Origin: Gilliamella sp. Choc4-2
Lineage (GTDB): Bacteria > Pseudomonadota > Gammaproteobacteria > Enterobacterales > Orbaceae
Direction: 5' to 3'
Length of the DNA: 64,000 bases
Assembly: GCF_001690355.1 (NCBI RefSeq)
Contig: NZ_LZHG01000004.1
Span: forward strand, 1 to 64,000
Shown here: positions 19,752-29,813 of the stretch, in pieces
Layout of the letters: each line of letters starts with the position of its first letter
Numbering within the stretch: position 1 is the first letter of the stretch
Translations under genes and position numbers: made by a program
The notes under the pieces: model-generated
What the model saw: only the letters and a program-made list of their open reading frames with translations
Told to the model about the DNA's origin: nothing
Databases searched by the model: none

Positions 19752-20086
19752 TAACTTAAATCCTAATGATTTTTTAATTATTGTGTTTCTCTTAAATATG
19801 TGCAAATTTTATAAACGTTAAACACGGGTAAATTGCTCATATTTAGAAAGAGAGTAAATATTTAACTATTTTGTTAGTGCCAATTATGATACAGGTTTTG
19901 TATATATTATCTAGATATATAATTAATTCACTTAGTGGGATCTGATGAAAATTTTCCCATTTTTGATTTTTTTTCTATTCATTATTAAGCTGCTAATTGT
20001 GATAGGAGCTAATAAATTTGGTAAAAATAGCGTACAATATGCAATATTAACTGTGTGGTCATCATAAATAAGTTAGGAAATTAAGC
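19752..20086. other. Intergenic region before tmk
   Basis: About 335 AT-rich bases between two divergent genes. It should hold promoters for the acyltransferase (leftward) and tmk-holB (rightward). A TACAAT at 20033-20038 could be a -10 for tmk but lacks a good -35. No gene is visible. Confidence 0.4.
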
Positions 20087-20728
20087 ATGACAGGTAAATT
20101 TATTGTCATCGAAGGTCTTGAGGGGGCAGGTAAAACCACGGCAATTAATACTGTTGCTCAAATTTTAAATAAACATAATATTTACGATTTACGATTTACG
20201 CGTGAACCGGGTGGTACACCAATTGCAGAAGCATTACGGAATATGATTAAAAATGGTTTGGATCATGAGCCTTTAACCGATAAAGCTGAACTTCTTATGC
20301 TATATGCAGCGCGTATTCAGTTAATTGATAATGTGATTAAACCGGCACTTGAAGTAGGTAAATGGGTTATTGGTGATCGGCATGATTTGTCGACGCAAGC
20401 TTATCAAGGCGGTGGCCGTCAATTAGATCAAGTTTTTATTGAAACATTAAAAGAACAAGTTTTAGGAAATTTTAAGCCTGATCTAACTTTATATCTGGAT
20501 GTCGACCCCGAAGTTGGGTTAATACGTGCAAGGTCTCGTGGTGAACTTGATCGCATTGAACAGCAATCATTACCATTTTTTAAGCGAATTCGTCAGCGTT
20601 ATTTAGAACTAGCCAAGCAAGATGAAGCTATTATTACTATTGATGCAACAAAACCAATCAATATGGTGACTGAGCAAATTGAACAAATTTTAACTTTATG
20701 GTTATCAACACAGGTTAATATTACATGA
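20087..20728 (+). CDS. tmk: Thymidylate kinase
   Basis: Phosphorylates dTMP to dTDP with ATP for DNA synthesis. The 213-residue protein equals E. coli Tmk in length. The P-loop GLEGAGKT is at residues 10-17, the REPGG motif at 39-43, [15 protein letters not shown] at 97-111, and the lid [10 protein letters not shown] follows. A 7-base near-repeat (TTTACGA, almost three copies at 20181-20200) lies inside the gene but only encodes part of the normal sequence. Its stop overlaps the holB start by four bases, as in E. coli. Confidence 0.97.
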   Translation: MTGKFIVIEGLEGAGKTTAINTVAQILNKHNIYDLRFTREPGGTPIAEALRNMIKNGLDHEPLTDKAELLMLYAARIQLIDNVIKPALEVGKWVIGDRHDLSTQAYQGGGRQLDQVFIETLKEQVLGNFKPDLTLYLDVDPEVGLIRARSRGELDRIEQQSLPFFKRIRQRYLELAKQDEAIITIDATKPINMVTEQIEQILTLWLSTQVNIT

Positions 20729-21714
20729 TTTTAAATGACTATCCTTGGCTATTATTACCTTATCAGCAATTGGCCGATGGCATAATTCAAAATCGAGCTC
20801 ATCATGCTTTGTTAATCCGTTATGTACAAGGTAGTGGTGAGGATGAACTTATCTATAAATTAGCTAGCCGTTTGTTATGTCAAGCTTCAGTAAATTTAGA
20901 GCCTTGTTTGAATTGTCATAGTTGTCAGTTGTTTTTATCACGTCATCATCCTGATTTTTACGTGATTTCTAATGAGTTGGGTAAGCCGTCGATTGGTATC
21001 GATCAAGTACGTAATATTTCAAGTAAGATTTATGAAAAATCACAGCAGGGGGGCAATAAAGTTATTTGGGTGAAATATGCTGCTTCAATGACAGAAGCGG
21101 CTGCTAATGCATTGCTAAAAACTTTAGAAGAACCTCCTGAAAATACCTATTTTATTTTAAGTGATGAGCATAATAGCAATTTGTTACCAACGATTCGTAG
21201 TCGTTGTTTTTCCTATTTTTTACCCATTCCGACACTTGAACAATCTATGGAGTGGGTGAAAAAACAGCACAGTCAGCCATATAGTGATAATGAACTTGCC
21301 TGTGCACTATTATTGAGCGAAAATGCGCCATTATCAGCAGTTGCTTTATTAGCCCCCGAAAAGTGGCAACAACGAAAAACATTTTGCGAAAATTTGTTAA
21401 AGTTATTACCTGAAAATGATTATTGGTTTTTGGCAGATACTTTTGAGCATGAGCAATTTGTTGAGCGTGTTATTTGGTTTTGTGCTTTGTTAAGTGATGC
21501 GTTAAAGGCTAAACAAAGAGCTGGGCGATTTATTGTTAATCGTGATCAAGTACCTTTAGTTAGATTGCTTGCAACATTAAGTAATGAAAAGATTAATGCG
21601 CTTTATGATCTGTGGTTACAGGCTAGACGCCAATTACTTTCAGTAACAGGGTTAAATAAAGAATTAATTATTTATAATGTTCTTGCCCAATCAGAGTTAA
21701 TTAATTGTCAATAG
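20725..21714 (+). CDS. holB: DNA polymerase III subunit delta'
   Basis: Delta' is the rigid stator of the clamp loader that places the beta clamp on DNA. The 329-residue protein (E. coli 334) has the zinc-binding cysteines C52, C61, C64 and C67 and the [15 protein letters not shown] segment of the AAA+ family. As usual for delta', the Walker A region is degenerate (V-Q-G-S-G-E-D-E), so it does not hydrolyse ATP. The ATGA overlap with tmk indicates translational coupling. Confidence 0.96.
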   Translation: MILNDYPWLLLPYQQLADGIIQNRAHHALLIRYVQGSGEDELIYKLASRLLCQASVNLEPCLNCHSCQLFLSRHHPDFYVISNELGKPSIGIDQVRNISSKIYEKSQQGGNKVIWVKYAASMTEAAANALLKTLEEPPENTYFILSDEHNSNLLPTIRSRCFSYFLPIPTLEQSMEWVKKQHSQPYSDNELACALLLSENAPLSAVALLAPEKWQQRKTFCENLLKLLPENDYWFLADTFEHEQFVERVIWFCALLSDALKAKQRAGRFIVNRDQVPLVRLLATLSNEKINALYDLWLQARRQLLSVTGLNKELIIYNVLAQSELINCQ

Positions 21715-21778
21715 ACTAATTAAAATGGTGTAGAATTTTCAGTTTTAGGCATACTTTGATGTAAAAGGATTGTAGTGA

Positions 21779-23179
21779 GTGAGTTATTTATCTATTGAAT
21801 TTGGTTTGCTCTTTATCGCTTTTTTCGGGTTATATTGGGGATGCCGGTTGACCCCAAAATTACAAAATCATTTATTATTAATATCTAGTTATCTAATCGT
21901 TTGTAGTTACAGTTGGCAATTTGCATTTATTCTTTTTGCTTATACATGTGTGATATATTGTTTTTCAGTTATGATCACTCGTTCAAGGCGTTATGCAAAG
22001 CATTGGTTGTTTTTGGGGCTATGCTTATCCATAATTAATTTAGCTTTATTCAAATATTTTGATTTTTTCCGTTCAGAGTTACAGGCATTACTCAATTTAT
22101 TAAATTTACCTATTTTATTACCTGTTTTGACTGTTTTTATTCCCATAGGTATTTCGTTTTACACATTCCATTCAATAAGTTATTTAGTTTCAATAAAAAA
22201 AAGGGAACTGCCGATTGTTAAATTTTGGGATTTTGCTCTATTTTTATCTTTTTTCCCAAGTATTATTGCTGGCCCTATAAACCGTGCTAAAGATTTTTTA
22301 CCTCAAATTTCGGTAAATCAGCCTAGAGAAATTTTAGAGCCTTATAGAGCATTTACATTGATTATCTTGTCTGTAATTAAGGTGTATTGTTTAGGTGGGC
22401 TTATCTGTGAGGAATGGGTTAACCCGATTTTTGCTAATCCTTTAGAATTTAGTGTTCTTGATTTGCTGGTTGGTCTTTATGGTTATGCAATACAAATTTA
22501 TTTAAATTTTTCTGGTTATACTGATTTAGTGACCGGTATTGCGCTATTATTAGGTTTTCGTTTACCCATTAATTTCAATTTTCCCTATTTGGCATTGAAT
22601 TTAAGAGATTTTTGGGGACGCTGGCATATTAGTTTATCTCATTGGATTCGTGATTATATTTATATTCCACTTGGTGGTAGCCGCCGTGGCTTGGCTAGAA
22701 CACAAATTAATGTTATGTTAGCCATGTTGTTGTCTGGATTATGGCATGGTGCGGGGGCTAATTTTATTATCTGGGGCGCATGTCATGGTTTTGGTATTAT
22801 TGTACTTAACCTTGGTGATCACTTTTTAGGTAGAGGGTGGATAACAGCACGTTCCCCAATTATTGCACGATTATTGACGTGGCATTATATTTGTTTTACT
22901 TGGCTATTTTTTCATTGTGAAAGTTTATCGGACGCAATGGATTATTTAACAGCACTAACACATAACTTTTTGATTGAGCCACATTATGCTATTGCTTTTT
23001 TAGTTATAGCTTTTATCTATTTTTTATATCCAGTTTGCAAAAACTTTCCTGACTGGTTTGTTAGGCAACTTTATAAAATATCTAAAGTTTTTTTACCATT
23101 TGTGTTTGTTTTTATTTTATGGGCGGTTATTTATTGTGCTCCTTCCGGTATGCCACAGTTTATTTATGCTAGTTTTTAA
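21779..23179 (+). CDS. MBOAT-family O-acetyltransferase, PatA-like
   Basis: Membrane-bound O-acyltransferase that would move acetyl groups across the inner membrane, in PatA systems for peptidoglycan O-acetylation. The 466-residue protein has many membrane spans, the L-R-D-F-W-G-R-W-H-I-S-L-S-H-W-I-R-D-Y block at residues 275-292 and the catalytic H323 in S-G-L-W-H-G-A-G, with a second His at 336. The start is GTG 21779 with AGGA nine bases upstream. Two SGNH hydrolase-type genes follow, the pattern of patA-patB-ape1. AlgI-type alginate or cellulose acetylation is possible but no polymer synthase is near. Confidence 0.85.
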   Translation: MSYLSIEFGLLFIAFFGLYWGCRLTPKLQNHLLLISSYLIVCSYSWQFAFILFAYTCVIYCFSVMITRSRRYAKHWLFLGLCLSIINLALFKYFDFFRSELQALLNLLNLPILLPVLTVFIPIGISFYTFHSISYLVSIKKRELPIVKFWDFALFLSFFPSIIAGPINRAKDFLPQISVNQPREILEPYRAFTLIILSVIKVYCLGGLICEEWVNPIFANPLEFSVLDLLVGLYGYAIQIYLNFSGYTDLVTGIALLLGFRLPINFNFPYLALNLRDFWGRWHISLSHWIRDYIYIPLGGSRRGLARTQINVMLAMLLSGLWHGAGANFIIWGACHGFGIIVLNLGDHFLGRGWITARSPIIARLLTWHYICFTWLFFHCESLSDAMDYLTALTHNFLIEPHYAIAFLVIAFIYFLYPVCKNFPDWFVRQLYKISKVFLPFVFVFILWAVIYCAPSGMPQFIYASF

Positions 23180-23181
23180 TT

Positions 23182-24468
23182 ATGATGATATATAAAAAAA
23201 CATTTTCAGAAAACAAAGTAAAATCTGAATCGGACTTAAAACGACAATGTTATAGAGCGCTGAATAAAGGTGTGCCGGCTAAATCATCCCATAATACAAG
23301 AAAGAAAACTAATCATCTTGATAATAATCCTTTGTCTGCTCGCTATGTATTGGTGCTATTATTTATTATTGCAATCTCATTAATGGCAATATATTACAAA
23401 TCAATACTAATTTATTGGCAACAAACCTATCATACAGATCTTTTTGATTCTGGAAAAATCTTTGTTCAAGATAATTTAGTTGAAGAGCAGGTAGGAGCGA
23501 CTCAGAAGCATTTAATTAAGTTTAAAGCATTGCCAATTGTTGATATGGGAAATTTTGCTTTTCCTAAGGAATCTCTTCCCTCATTTTTGAAAAGCAAACT
23601 ATTATCACATGAAGCTATACAAATCGCAGTTACGGCTCCAGATCAGAGTGAAAAGCGCAATAATCAAGAAAAAACAAAAGTAGTTGTCTATCCAGATTTG
23701 CCACGCGTTAAAAATTATATTGAACATAATGAGCGTGTTTTGCCTCTATCACTTGGTGAGCGATCAGAAGTGGATCAAGTAGAGCATTCAGAAAATTTAG
23801 TGACTTTGCCTATTGTGTTGTCTAAAAATGATAAAGTATTTTTAGCTGGTGATTCTTTAATGCAAGGTGTTGCGCCTTATGTTAAAAAAATGCTATTTAA
23901 GGAGTATAGTATAGAAAGCCTTGATTTAAGTAAGCAAAGTACTGGGCTTGCTTATCCAAAGGCTTTTAATTGGCCACATACCATTAATGAATATTTAGCT
24001 GCTGATCCTTCTATTAAATTATTGATTATTTTTTTAGGTCCTAATGATCCTTGGGATTTTCCGGTTAAAGGATATACCAAGTATGCTAAGTTTAAATCTG
24101 AACTGTGGGAAGAACACTATCGTTTACGTATAGGAACTATTTTTGAGAGTGCTAAAAAACATAATGTGCAAGTGCTTTGGCTTGCACCTCCTTGTATGCG
24201 TAAATCAAAATTAAATGATGGAATGATTTATTTGAGTAGTTTATATGAATCAGAAGTCGAAAAAGCTAGGCAATATTTCTTAAAAACTAATATGTTATTG
24301 GGTTGTACTTACCAAGAGTTCAGTAGTTTCATTGAAATGGGGAAAGAAAAAATTAAAGTAAGATCCGATGATGGTATTCATTTTACGTCAACAGGTCAAA
24401 AGATTTTGGCTAAAGCTATTATTAAACTAATTACTTTTAGCGAATTAGAGGGTTCTCACATTGATTAA
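23182..24468 (+). CDS. DUF459/SGNH-type periplasmic O-acetyltransferase, PatB-like
   Basis: Probable partner of the MBOAT protein. A 428-residue protein with about 50 cytoplasmic residues, one membrane anchor (about 54-72), a long periplasmic linker and an SGNH domain. Block I is G-D-S-L with S225, block III G-P-N-D at 286-289, and the Asp/His pair is D397 and H400. PatB enzymes of Neisseria use this fold to transfer acetyl to N-acetylmuramic acid. It starts two bases after the MBOAT stop and overlaps the next gene by eight bases, so the three are probably co-expressed. A deacetylating role cannot be excluded. Confidence 0.75.
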   Translation: MMIYKKTFSENKVKSESDLKRQCYRALNKGVPAKSSHNTRKKTNHLDNNPLSARYVLVLLFIIAISLMAIYYKSILIYWQQTYHTDLFDSGKIFVQDNLVEEQVGATQKHLIKFKALPIVDMGNFAFPKESLPSFLKSKLLSHEAIQIAVTAPDQSEKRNNQEKTKVVVYPDLPRVKNYIEHNERVLPLSLGERSEVDQVEHSENLVTLPIVLSKNDKVFLAGDSLMQGVAPYVKKMLFKEYSIESLDLSKQSTGLAYPKAFNWPHTINEYLAADPSIKLLIIFLGPNDPWDFPVKGYTKYAKFKSELWEEHYRLRIGTIFESAKKHNVQVLWLAPPCMRKSKLNDGMIYLSSLYESEVEKARQYFLKTNMLLGCTYQEFSSFIEMGKEKIKVRSDDGIHFTSTGQKILAKAIIKLITFSELEGSHID

Positions 24469-25633
24469 ATCTATAAGGTATATTATTCCAGTTTTTACGA
24501 TAGTAATCACTGCCTGTTGTTGTATGGCTGAAAGTAAAACCAAGATTGTATCAGGCATTGTTGATTTTGGTGATCCAAATGCTGAGCAATTTGCGAGTCG
24601 ATTAAAATCGTTGAGCATTAACCAACATACTGAACAAGTTGTAAAAATTACTCAATTTGGTGATTCGCATACTGCTGCTGATTTTTTTACTGGTGAATTT
24701 AGAACATTAATGCAAGCTGAATATGGTGATGCTGGTATTGGTTGGGTAACACCTGTATTTATTAAAGGTCAAAATCATATTGGCGTAAGTTGGGAATCAA
24801 CAAATTGGGAAGTATTAAGCAGTAGAGCTTTGAGTGATATTGATTTTCCTATGGGTGGGTTTATTGCAAAGCCTATTAAAAATAACGCTAAAATTCAAAT
24901 TAGACCAAAAGTATTAGATAATAAAATCTGGCAAGTTAAATTGACATTTAAAATGGTTAAAAATACACCTAATCCGCTTGTAGTTTATGATGATAATAAT
25001 CATAAAATTTATTTAAGTACTATTCCTAAAGCCAATGTTTGGCAAACAACTTCTTTTAAATCTAAATTACCTATTGAGATTAATGGAAATGAAAATACTG
25101 AAATAGGTGGTATTTGGTTAACTCGCTATCGGCAGTCAGGTGTCGTTGTTTCTGCTATAGGAACAAATGGTGCTAAACAGGCAATATGGCAAAAATGGAG
25201 CCCAAATTGGTTTAAAGAATTAGCGTTATCCCAAAGTGATTTGGTTATTCTTGAGTATGGTACAAATGAGAGCTTTGATGAAACATTAGATGTTAATGAG
25301 TATCGAAGTAATTTAGTTAAAAATATTCGTCAAATACGTAAATTATTGCCAAAAGCAGCTGTATTGCTTATCTCTCCACCAGATACAATGGTTAATAAAA
25401 AGCAGATACCTAAATTATTTTCGACGATTAAAAATATTCAAAAGCAGGTAGCAAGATCCGAAAAAACATTGTTTTGGGACTGGCAAGCTGCGATGGGTGG
25501 GCGATATTCTGTGAAAAAATGGTTGGCTCAAGGATTAGCACGTCCAGATTTAGTACATCAGACTTTACAAGGTTATAAAGAAAGTGCCAAAATCTTTTAT
25601 ACTGATTTAAATGAATTTGTTAGAAAAAAATAG
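24461..25633 (+). CDS. SGNH-family esterase, Ape1-like peptidoglycan O-acetylesterase
   Basis: Probably removes O-acetyl groups from peptidoglycan in the periplasm, as Ape1 does. The 390-residue protein has a lipobox-like I-T-A-C with C19 at the end of its signal sequence. Block I is G-D-S-H-T-A with S69, block III G-T-N-E at 267-270, and the catalytic pair is D363 and H366. A beta-rich stretch of about 130 residues is inserted after block I, as the CBM35 module is in Neisseria Ape1. The start lies inside the upstream gene (eight-base overlap). Family assignment is by motif and context. Confidence 0.72.
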   Translation: MIKSIRYIIPVFTIVITACCCMAESKTKIVSGIVDFGDPNAEQFASRLKSLSINQHTEQVVKITQFGDSHTAADFFTGEFRTLMQAEYGDAGIGWVTPVFIKGQNHIGVSWESTNWEVLSSRALSDIDFPMGGFIAKPIKNNAKIQIRPKVLDNKIWQVKLTFKMVKNTPNPLVVYDDNNHKIYLSTIPKANVWQTTSFKSKLPIEINGNENTEIGGIWLTRYRQSGVVVSAIGTNGAKQAIWQKWSPNWFKELALSQSDLVILEYGTNESFDETLDVNEYRSNLVKNIRQIRKLLPKAAVLLISPPDTMVNKKQIPKLFSTIKNIQKQVARSEKTLFWDWQAAMGGRYSVKKWLAQGLARPDLVHQTLQGYKESAKIFYTDLNEFVRKK

Positions 25634-25666
25634 GCTATTAATTTTTATAAAAGGAATAAATTTGTT

Positions 25667-26371
25667 ATGTCATCACCAATTATCGTTGCTGTTGATTTTG
25701 CTAATGTTAAATCAGCATGGAATTTTATTGATCGGGTTGAACCGAAAGATTGTCGTTTGAAAATAGGTAAAGAGTTATTTACTCATGCCGGTCCTGATTT
25801 TATCAAGCAGGTCATGAATAAAGGCTTTGACATTTTTTTAGATCTTAAATTTCATGATATTCCAAATACCGTTGCCAAAGCTGTAGCTTCAGCGGCTGAT
25901 TTAGGTGTGTGGATGACAAATATTCATGCAAGTGGTGGTTCTCGAATGATGGAAGCCGCAAAAGATGCACTTTACCCTTATGGCAAAGAGGCTCCGATTT
26001 TAATAGCGGTAACAGTATTAACTAGTATGGAGTCTTCCGATCTTCAAGAAATCGGTATTAATATTTCTCCGTTAGAGCAAGCAACAAGATTAGCCTTGCT
26101 TGCTAAAAATTGCGGACTTGATGGTGTTGTGTGTTCCGCGAAAGAAGTACAAAGTTTTCGAACTCGTTTAGGTGGTGATTTTAAATTAGTTACGCCAGGC
26201 ATTAGGCCTGCAGGTTCGCACCCTGATGATCAGCGTCGAATTATGACGCCACAACGTGCACAAGCTGCCGGTTCTGATTATTTAGTAATTGGGAGACCGA
26301 TTACGCAAGCAGAAGATCCAAAAGCAGCTTTACAAGCTATTTTATCCACACTTGATGTAACCAAAGGTTAA
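25667..26371 (+). CDS. pyrF: Orotidine 5'-phosphate decarboxylase
   Basis: Last step of UMP synthesis: OMP to UMP and CO2. The 234-residue protein (E. coli 245) has the active-site [10 protein letters not shown] at residues 59-68 with the catalytic Asp-Lys-Asp tetrad, and the P-G-I-R-P phosphate-binding loop plus I-G-R-P-I-T near the end. AAGGAA precedes the ATG. yciH follows after six bases, the same pair as in E. coli. Confidence 0.97.
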   Translation: MSSPIIVAVDFANVKSAWNFIDRVEPKDCRLKIGKELFTHAGPDFIKQVMNKGFDIFLDLKFHDIPNTVAKAVASAADLGVWMTNIHASGGSRMMEAAKDALYPYGKEAPILIAVTVLTSMESSDLQEIGINISPLEQATRLALLAKNCGLDGVVCSAKEVQSFRTRLGGDFKLVTPGIRPAGSHPDDQRRIMTPQRAQAAGSDYLVIGRPITQAEDPKAALQAILSTLDVTKG

Positions 26372-26377
26372 TTAAAT

Positions 26378-26698
26378 ATGTCTAATAATCCGCTTGTTTA
26401 TTCGACCGATCTTGGTCGGATTAAACCAACAGAGCAAACTATTGTACGTCCAAAAGGTGATGGTATTATTCGAATTCAACGACAAACGTCGGGTCGTAAA
26501 GGAAAGGGAGTTTGTGTTATTTCTGGATTTGATATTGATGATACCCAATTATTACATTTAGCGACTGAATTAAAAAAGCGTTGTGGTTGCGGAGGATCTT
26601 TAAAAGGAGGGGTTATTGAAATTCAGGGCGATAAACGTGATTTATTAAAATCATTGCTTGAAGATAAAGGATTTAAAGTTAAATTAGTAGGTGGATAA
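26378..26698 (+). CDS. yciH: YciH, SUI1/eIF1-like translation factor
   Basis: A 106-residue SUI1-domain protein (E. coli YciH 108) related to eukaryotic eIF1; YciH has been linked to control of translation initiation fidelity. Conserved signs are L-G-R-I-K-P at residues 12-17, the K-G-V-C-V-I-S-G-F segment, K-K-R-C-G-C-G-G-S-L-K-G-G in the SUI1 core and G-D-K-R-D-L-L. It follows pyrF by six bases and ends in front of a strong hairpin. Confidence 0.95.
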   Translation: MSNNPLVYSTDLGRIKPTEQTIVRPKGDGIIRIQRQTSGRKGKGVCVISGFDIDDTQLLHLATELKKRCGCGGSLKGGVIEIQGDKRDLLKSLLEDKGFKVKLVGG

Positions 26699-26713
26699 AC
26701 CTATTGCTGATAA

Positions 26714-26746
26714 GCGATGCGACCATGGTTGAAGTGGTCGTATCGC
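26714..26746. terminator. Hairpin between convergent yciH and tmaR
   Basis: A 12-bp stem (GCGATGCGACCA pairing with TGGTCGTATCGC, one wobble) with a 9-base loop lies between the two 3' ends. There is no long T-run, so it may act as a bidirectional terminator or mRNA end stabiliser. Confidence 0.65.
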
Positions 26747-26756
26747 TAAACTAAAG

Positions 26757-27077
26757 TTAGTTTGATCTGTAAGTACGCATTTTTTTACTGATTTCTCGGC
26801 GCTCTTTAGAAATTTCTGCATTTTTTATAATGTAATCATCAACACGATCATCATAATCACTTTTCATATTTGCAATAACCGCCTGAAGTTCATCGTAAGT
26901 CATATCTGGTTTAATATAATCACTTAAATTTTCAAGTAATAATACGCGTTTTTGGTTATCTCGAATTTTTTTCTCGTTGTCTGATATTTCGCGTTTTAAT
27001 TTATTTAAACGACGAGATAAACGAATGTACTCTAGTACATCTTGAAATGATGATGCGGTTGCTTTTTCCTTGTCCAT
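26757..27077 (-). CDS. tmaR: TmaR (YeeX), PTS polar-localisation protein
   Basis: A 106-residue DUF496 protein. E. coli TmaR (109 residues) clusters at the cell pole and recruits Enzyme I of the sugar phosphotransferase system. The blocks [29 protein letters not shown] and D-Y[13 protein letters not shown] are nearly identical to E. coli. It is mostly coiled coil. AAGGGG lies upstream of the ATG. It stands alone, converging on yciH. Confidence 0.95.
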   Translation of the reverse strand: MDKEKATASSFQDVLEYIRLSRRLNKLKREISDNEKKIRDNQKRVLLLENLSDYIKPDMTYDELQAVIANMKSDYDDRVDDYIIKNAEISKERREISKKMRTYRSN

Positions 27078-27364
27078 CTATAACCCCTTATGTCTAAAAA
27101 TGGAAAAATAAACTGTGACTAATTATATACCAATAAATTTTTAGATCATATTAAATATATCTTCATATTACATTGTTTAGCATCTAGATTAAATGTTATT
27201 TTATATAGTTATTATGTTTAATCTTTCCATTAAGCTCAATATTATGTTAAGTCAAAATCTGTTGCAATTGAAAAGAGTCTGTTATGCCTCATTTTTACTT
27301 GCCTACATATCAGCCATTAATGCACAATTTAATTTTACTTGTTTTAATAGTTTTATGTGTGTGG

Positions 27365-28828
27365 CTATAAGCCTAGTTTTTCCCAAATTTCGTCGATATG
27401 AGCAATGACTTTAGGATCTTTTTTGATGATTTTTCCCCATTCACGAGTTGTTTCACCAGGCCATTTATTCGTAGCATCTAATCCCATTTTAGATCCCAAT
27501 CCTGAAACCGGAGAAGCAAAATCTAAATAGTCGATCGGTGTATTGTCGATAAAAGTTGTATCGCGATGTGGATCCATACGTGTTGATATAGCCCATATCA
27601 CATCTTTCCAATCCCTTGCATTAATATCATCATCACAGACAATCACAAATTTTGTATACATAAATTGGCGTAGGTAAGACCATACACCTAGCATGACTCT
27701 TTTAGCATGACCTGGGTATTGCTTTTTAATTGTGACAACCGCTATGCGGTATGAACATCCTTCCGGTGGTAAATAAAAATCAACAATTTCTGGAAACTGT
27801 TTTTGAAGTATAGGGATAAAAACTTCATTTAATGCTAACCCCATAACCGCAGGTTCATCTGGTGGTCTACCAGTGTAAGTTGAATGATAAATAGCATCTT
27901 TACGATGAGTTAGATGTGTGACAGTAAAGACCGGAAATTGTTCAATTTCATTGTAATAACCAGTGTGATCACCGTATGGCCCTTCTGGTGCTAACTCGCT
28001 TGGATCGATGTAACCTTCAAGAATTATTTCCGCAGTTACAGGTACTTCTAAATCATTTGATAATGCTTTAACCACCTCGGTGCGACTGCCTCGTAATAAT
28101 CCAGCAAAGGCATATTCCGGTAGTGTATCTGGCACAGGCGTTACAGCCGCTAAAATTGTTGCAGGATCAGCACCAATAGCTACGCTAACGGGGAATTTTT
28201 TATTAGGGTGAGCTTGTTGCCACTCTGCGAAATCAAGAGCTCCTCCACGATGTGATAGCCAACGCATGATTAGCTTATTTTTATCTAATAGTTGTAAGCG
28301 ATAAATTCCTATATTTTGGCGATCTTTATATGGACCTTTCGTGATAGTTAGCCCCCAAGATAGCAATGGTGCCACATCTTCAGGCCAACAGTGCATAATG
28401 GGTAATTGTGTTAAATCAACTTGCTCACCTTTGAATATGACTTCTTGGCAAGGTGCTGATGAACGGTGTTTAACAGGCATATTCAATACTTGTTTATATT
28501 TGGGTAAAACATTAAAAAATTGCCGTATACCTTTTGGTGGTTCTGGCTCACGTAAGAAAGCTAAGAGTTCGCCTATTTCCCGTAATTCTGCGGTATCTTC
28601 TCGCCCCATTGCCATTGCAACACGTTTTGCCGTACCAAATAAATTGCATAAAACCGGCATATTATAACCAATAGGGTTTTCAAATAATAAAGCGGGACCT
28701 TCAGATCGTAATACTCGATCTGCTATTTCGGTCATTTCAAGATAGGGATTAATAGGATAAGTAATTCTTTTTAATTCACCTTGCTGTTCAAGATAATTTA
28801 AAAAATCACGAAAGTTTAAAAAGTTCAT
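27365..28828 (-). CDS. ubiD: UbiD, 4-hydroxy-3-polyprenylbenzoate decarboxylase
   Basis: Prenylated-FMN-dependent decarboxylase acting on the polyprenylated ring in ubiquinone synthesis. The 487-residue protein (E. coli 497) carries family blocks such as S-A-P-C-Q-E-V near residue 123, [19 protein letters not shown] near 283-292 and [12 protein letters not shown], and ends with a short tail. The cofactor-making UbiX is not in the window. It is transcribed leftward after a gap of about 90 bases from the small secreted protein. Confidence 0.96.
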   Translation of the reverse strand: MNFLNFRDFLNYLEQQGELKRITYPINPYLEMTEIADRVLRSEGPALLFENPIGYNMPVLCNLFGTAKRVAMAMGREDTAELREIGELLAFLREPEPPKGIRQFFNVLPKYKQVLNMPVKHRSSAPCQEVIFKGEQVDLTQLPIMHCWPEDVAPLLSWGLTITKGPYKDRQNIGIYRLQLLDKNKLIMRWLSHRGGALDFAEWQQAHPNKKFPVSVAIGADPATILAAVTPVPDTLPEYAFAGLLRGSRTEVVKALSNDLEVPVTAEIILEGYIDPSELAPEGPYGDHTGYYNEIEQFPVFTVTHLTHRKDAIYHSTYTGRPPDEPAVMGLALNEVFIPILQKQFPEIVDFYLPPEGCSYRIAVVTIKKQYPGHAKRVMLGVWSYLRQFMYTKFVIVCDDDINARDWKDVIWAISTRMDPHRDTTFIDNTPIDYLDFASPVSGLGSKMGLDATNKWPGETTREWGKIIKKDPKVIAHIDEIWEKLGL

Positions 28829-28922
28829 TATCGGTTACTCTCTATTTAAAACTTATCTTGTTTTATTTAACTAAAAAGATAACTTTAAATTTTTATAAAA
28901 TTAATGTATTAATTGATGTCGA

Positions 28923-29339
28923 CTAGTCTGCATCAACGTTTTCACTGTAAATGGGTACTAATTTATTATTATTACATTCAACAATCTTTGGTAGTAAAAT
29001 TTGAAATTGTGTCTGATCAATTTCAGTAAATTTGTTTTGATCAACTTGATAAAAAAGGAATTTATTATCTTGATCTTCAAACTCGAAAGATGCAATCCAA
29101 TAATTTCTATCATTGTTATTTTCATTAGCAAAGATTTTAATAATGCTATTTTCACGTAAATCAGGTTGGTTATGTAATTGGTACTCAATTATATTTTCGG
29201 CAATTTGGGAGTCTTTTTCATCAAAAATAACGTACTCACTTCCATTCGTTTTACATTTATTAATGCTTATCTCTGCATGGCTACTTGTTATAGAAAATAA
29301 TAAACCGATTAAGTTAATAATAGTTTTTTTTAAATTCAT
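28923..29339 (-). CDS. Small secreted protein of unknown function
   Basis: A 138-residue protein I do not recognise. It starts with a clear signal peptide (M-N-L-K-K-T-I-I-N then a hydrophobic run, probable cleavage S-H-A/E at about residue 22). The mature part is acidic and Asn-rich with two cysteines, one just after the cleavage site and one near the C-terminus (V-E-C), which could form a disulfide. AAGGAA six bases before the ATG supports the start. It follows nudB by 11 bases, so is probably co-transcribed with aspS-nudB. Confidence 0.75.
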   Translation of the reverse strand: MNLKKTIINLIGLLFSITSSHAEISINKCKTNGSEYVIFDEKDSQIAENIIEYQLHNQPDLRENSIIKIFANENNNDRNYWIASFEFEDQDNKFLFYQVDQNKFTEIDQTQFQILLPKIVECNNNKLVPIYSENVDAD

Positions 29340-29350
29340 TTTTTTGTTCC

Positions 29351-29803
29351 TTAATTAATTTTAATCATACTGGCTATTTGGTTAATCGCATCACGATTAT
29401 TGGGTGATAATGTAAGATTGGCAGCATCATCAATTATTAGCCATTGATAAGCTAGATGTTCAGTTAGTATTGGTGTTATCTCATGTGAAAGCAGTAAGTA
29501 AAACCAATGTTCTGTATTCATTTTAACTTTCGGAGCATATTTATGTCTAAATTGTGGAAAAATCTCAAACTCAATGGTATGTTTAGCGTCAATTAACTCA
29601 AGATTTTGTCCGATAATGTCAATATTTGTTTCTTCTAAAACTTCACGAATTGCCGCATTGAATGGCAATTCGTTAATTTCTATACTGCCTGTGACTGATT
29701 GCCAAAAATTAGGATCATCTTGGCGTTGTAGCATTAGGCAGCGGTTGGTTGTTTTGCAGTAAATTACCACTAGCACTGATTCAGGATTTTTGAATTTTTG
29801 CAT
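29351..29803 (-). CDS. nudB: NudB, dihydroneopterin triphosphate diphosphatase
   Basis: Nudix hydrolase that removes pyrophosphate from dihydroneopterin triphosphate in folate synthesis. With ATG 29803 the protein has 150 residues, the same as E. coli NudB; a TTG one codon earlier is less likely. The Nudix box reads G-S-I-E-I-N-E-L-P-F-N-A-A-I-R-E-V-L-E-E-T at about residues 36-56. aspS lies just upstream (stop ten bases before), the same aspS-nudB pair as in E. coli. Confidence 0.93.
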   Translation of the reverse strand: MQKFKNPESVLVVIYCKTTNRCLMLQRQDDPNFWQSVTGSIEINELPFNAAIREVLEETNIDIIGQNLELIDAKHTIEFEIFPQFRHKYAPKVKMNTEHWFYLLLSHEITPILTEHLAYQWLIIDDAANLTLSPNNRDAINQIASMIKIN

Positions 29804-29813
29804 CAAAATTTTG

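Noticed and set aside
20181-20200. Near-triplicate TTTACGA in tmk
   Set aside because: It encodes the conserved stretch just before REPGG, so it is explained by the protein sequence; slippage would disrupt an essential gene.
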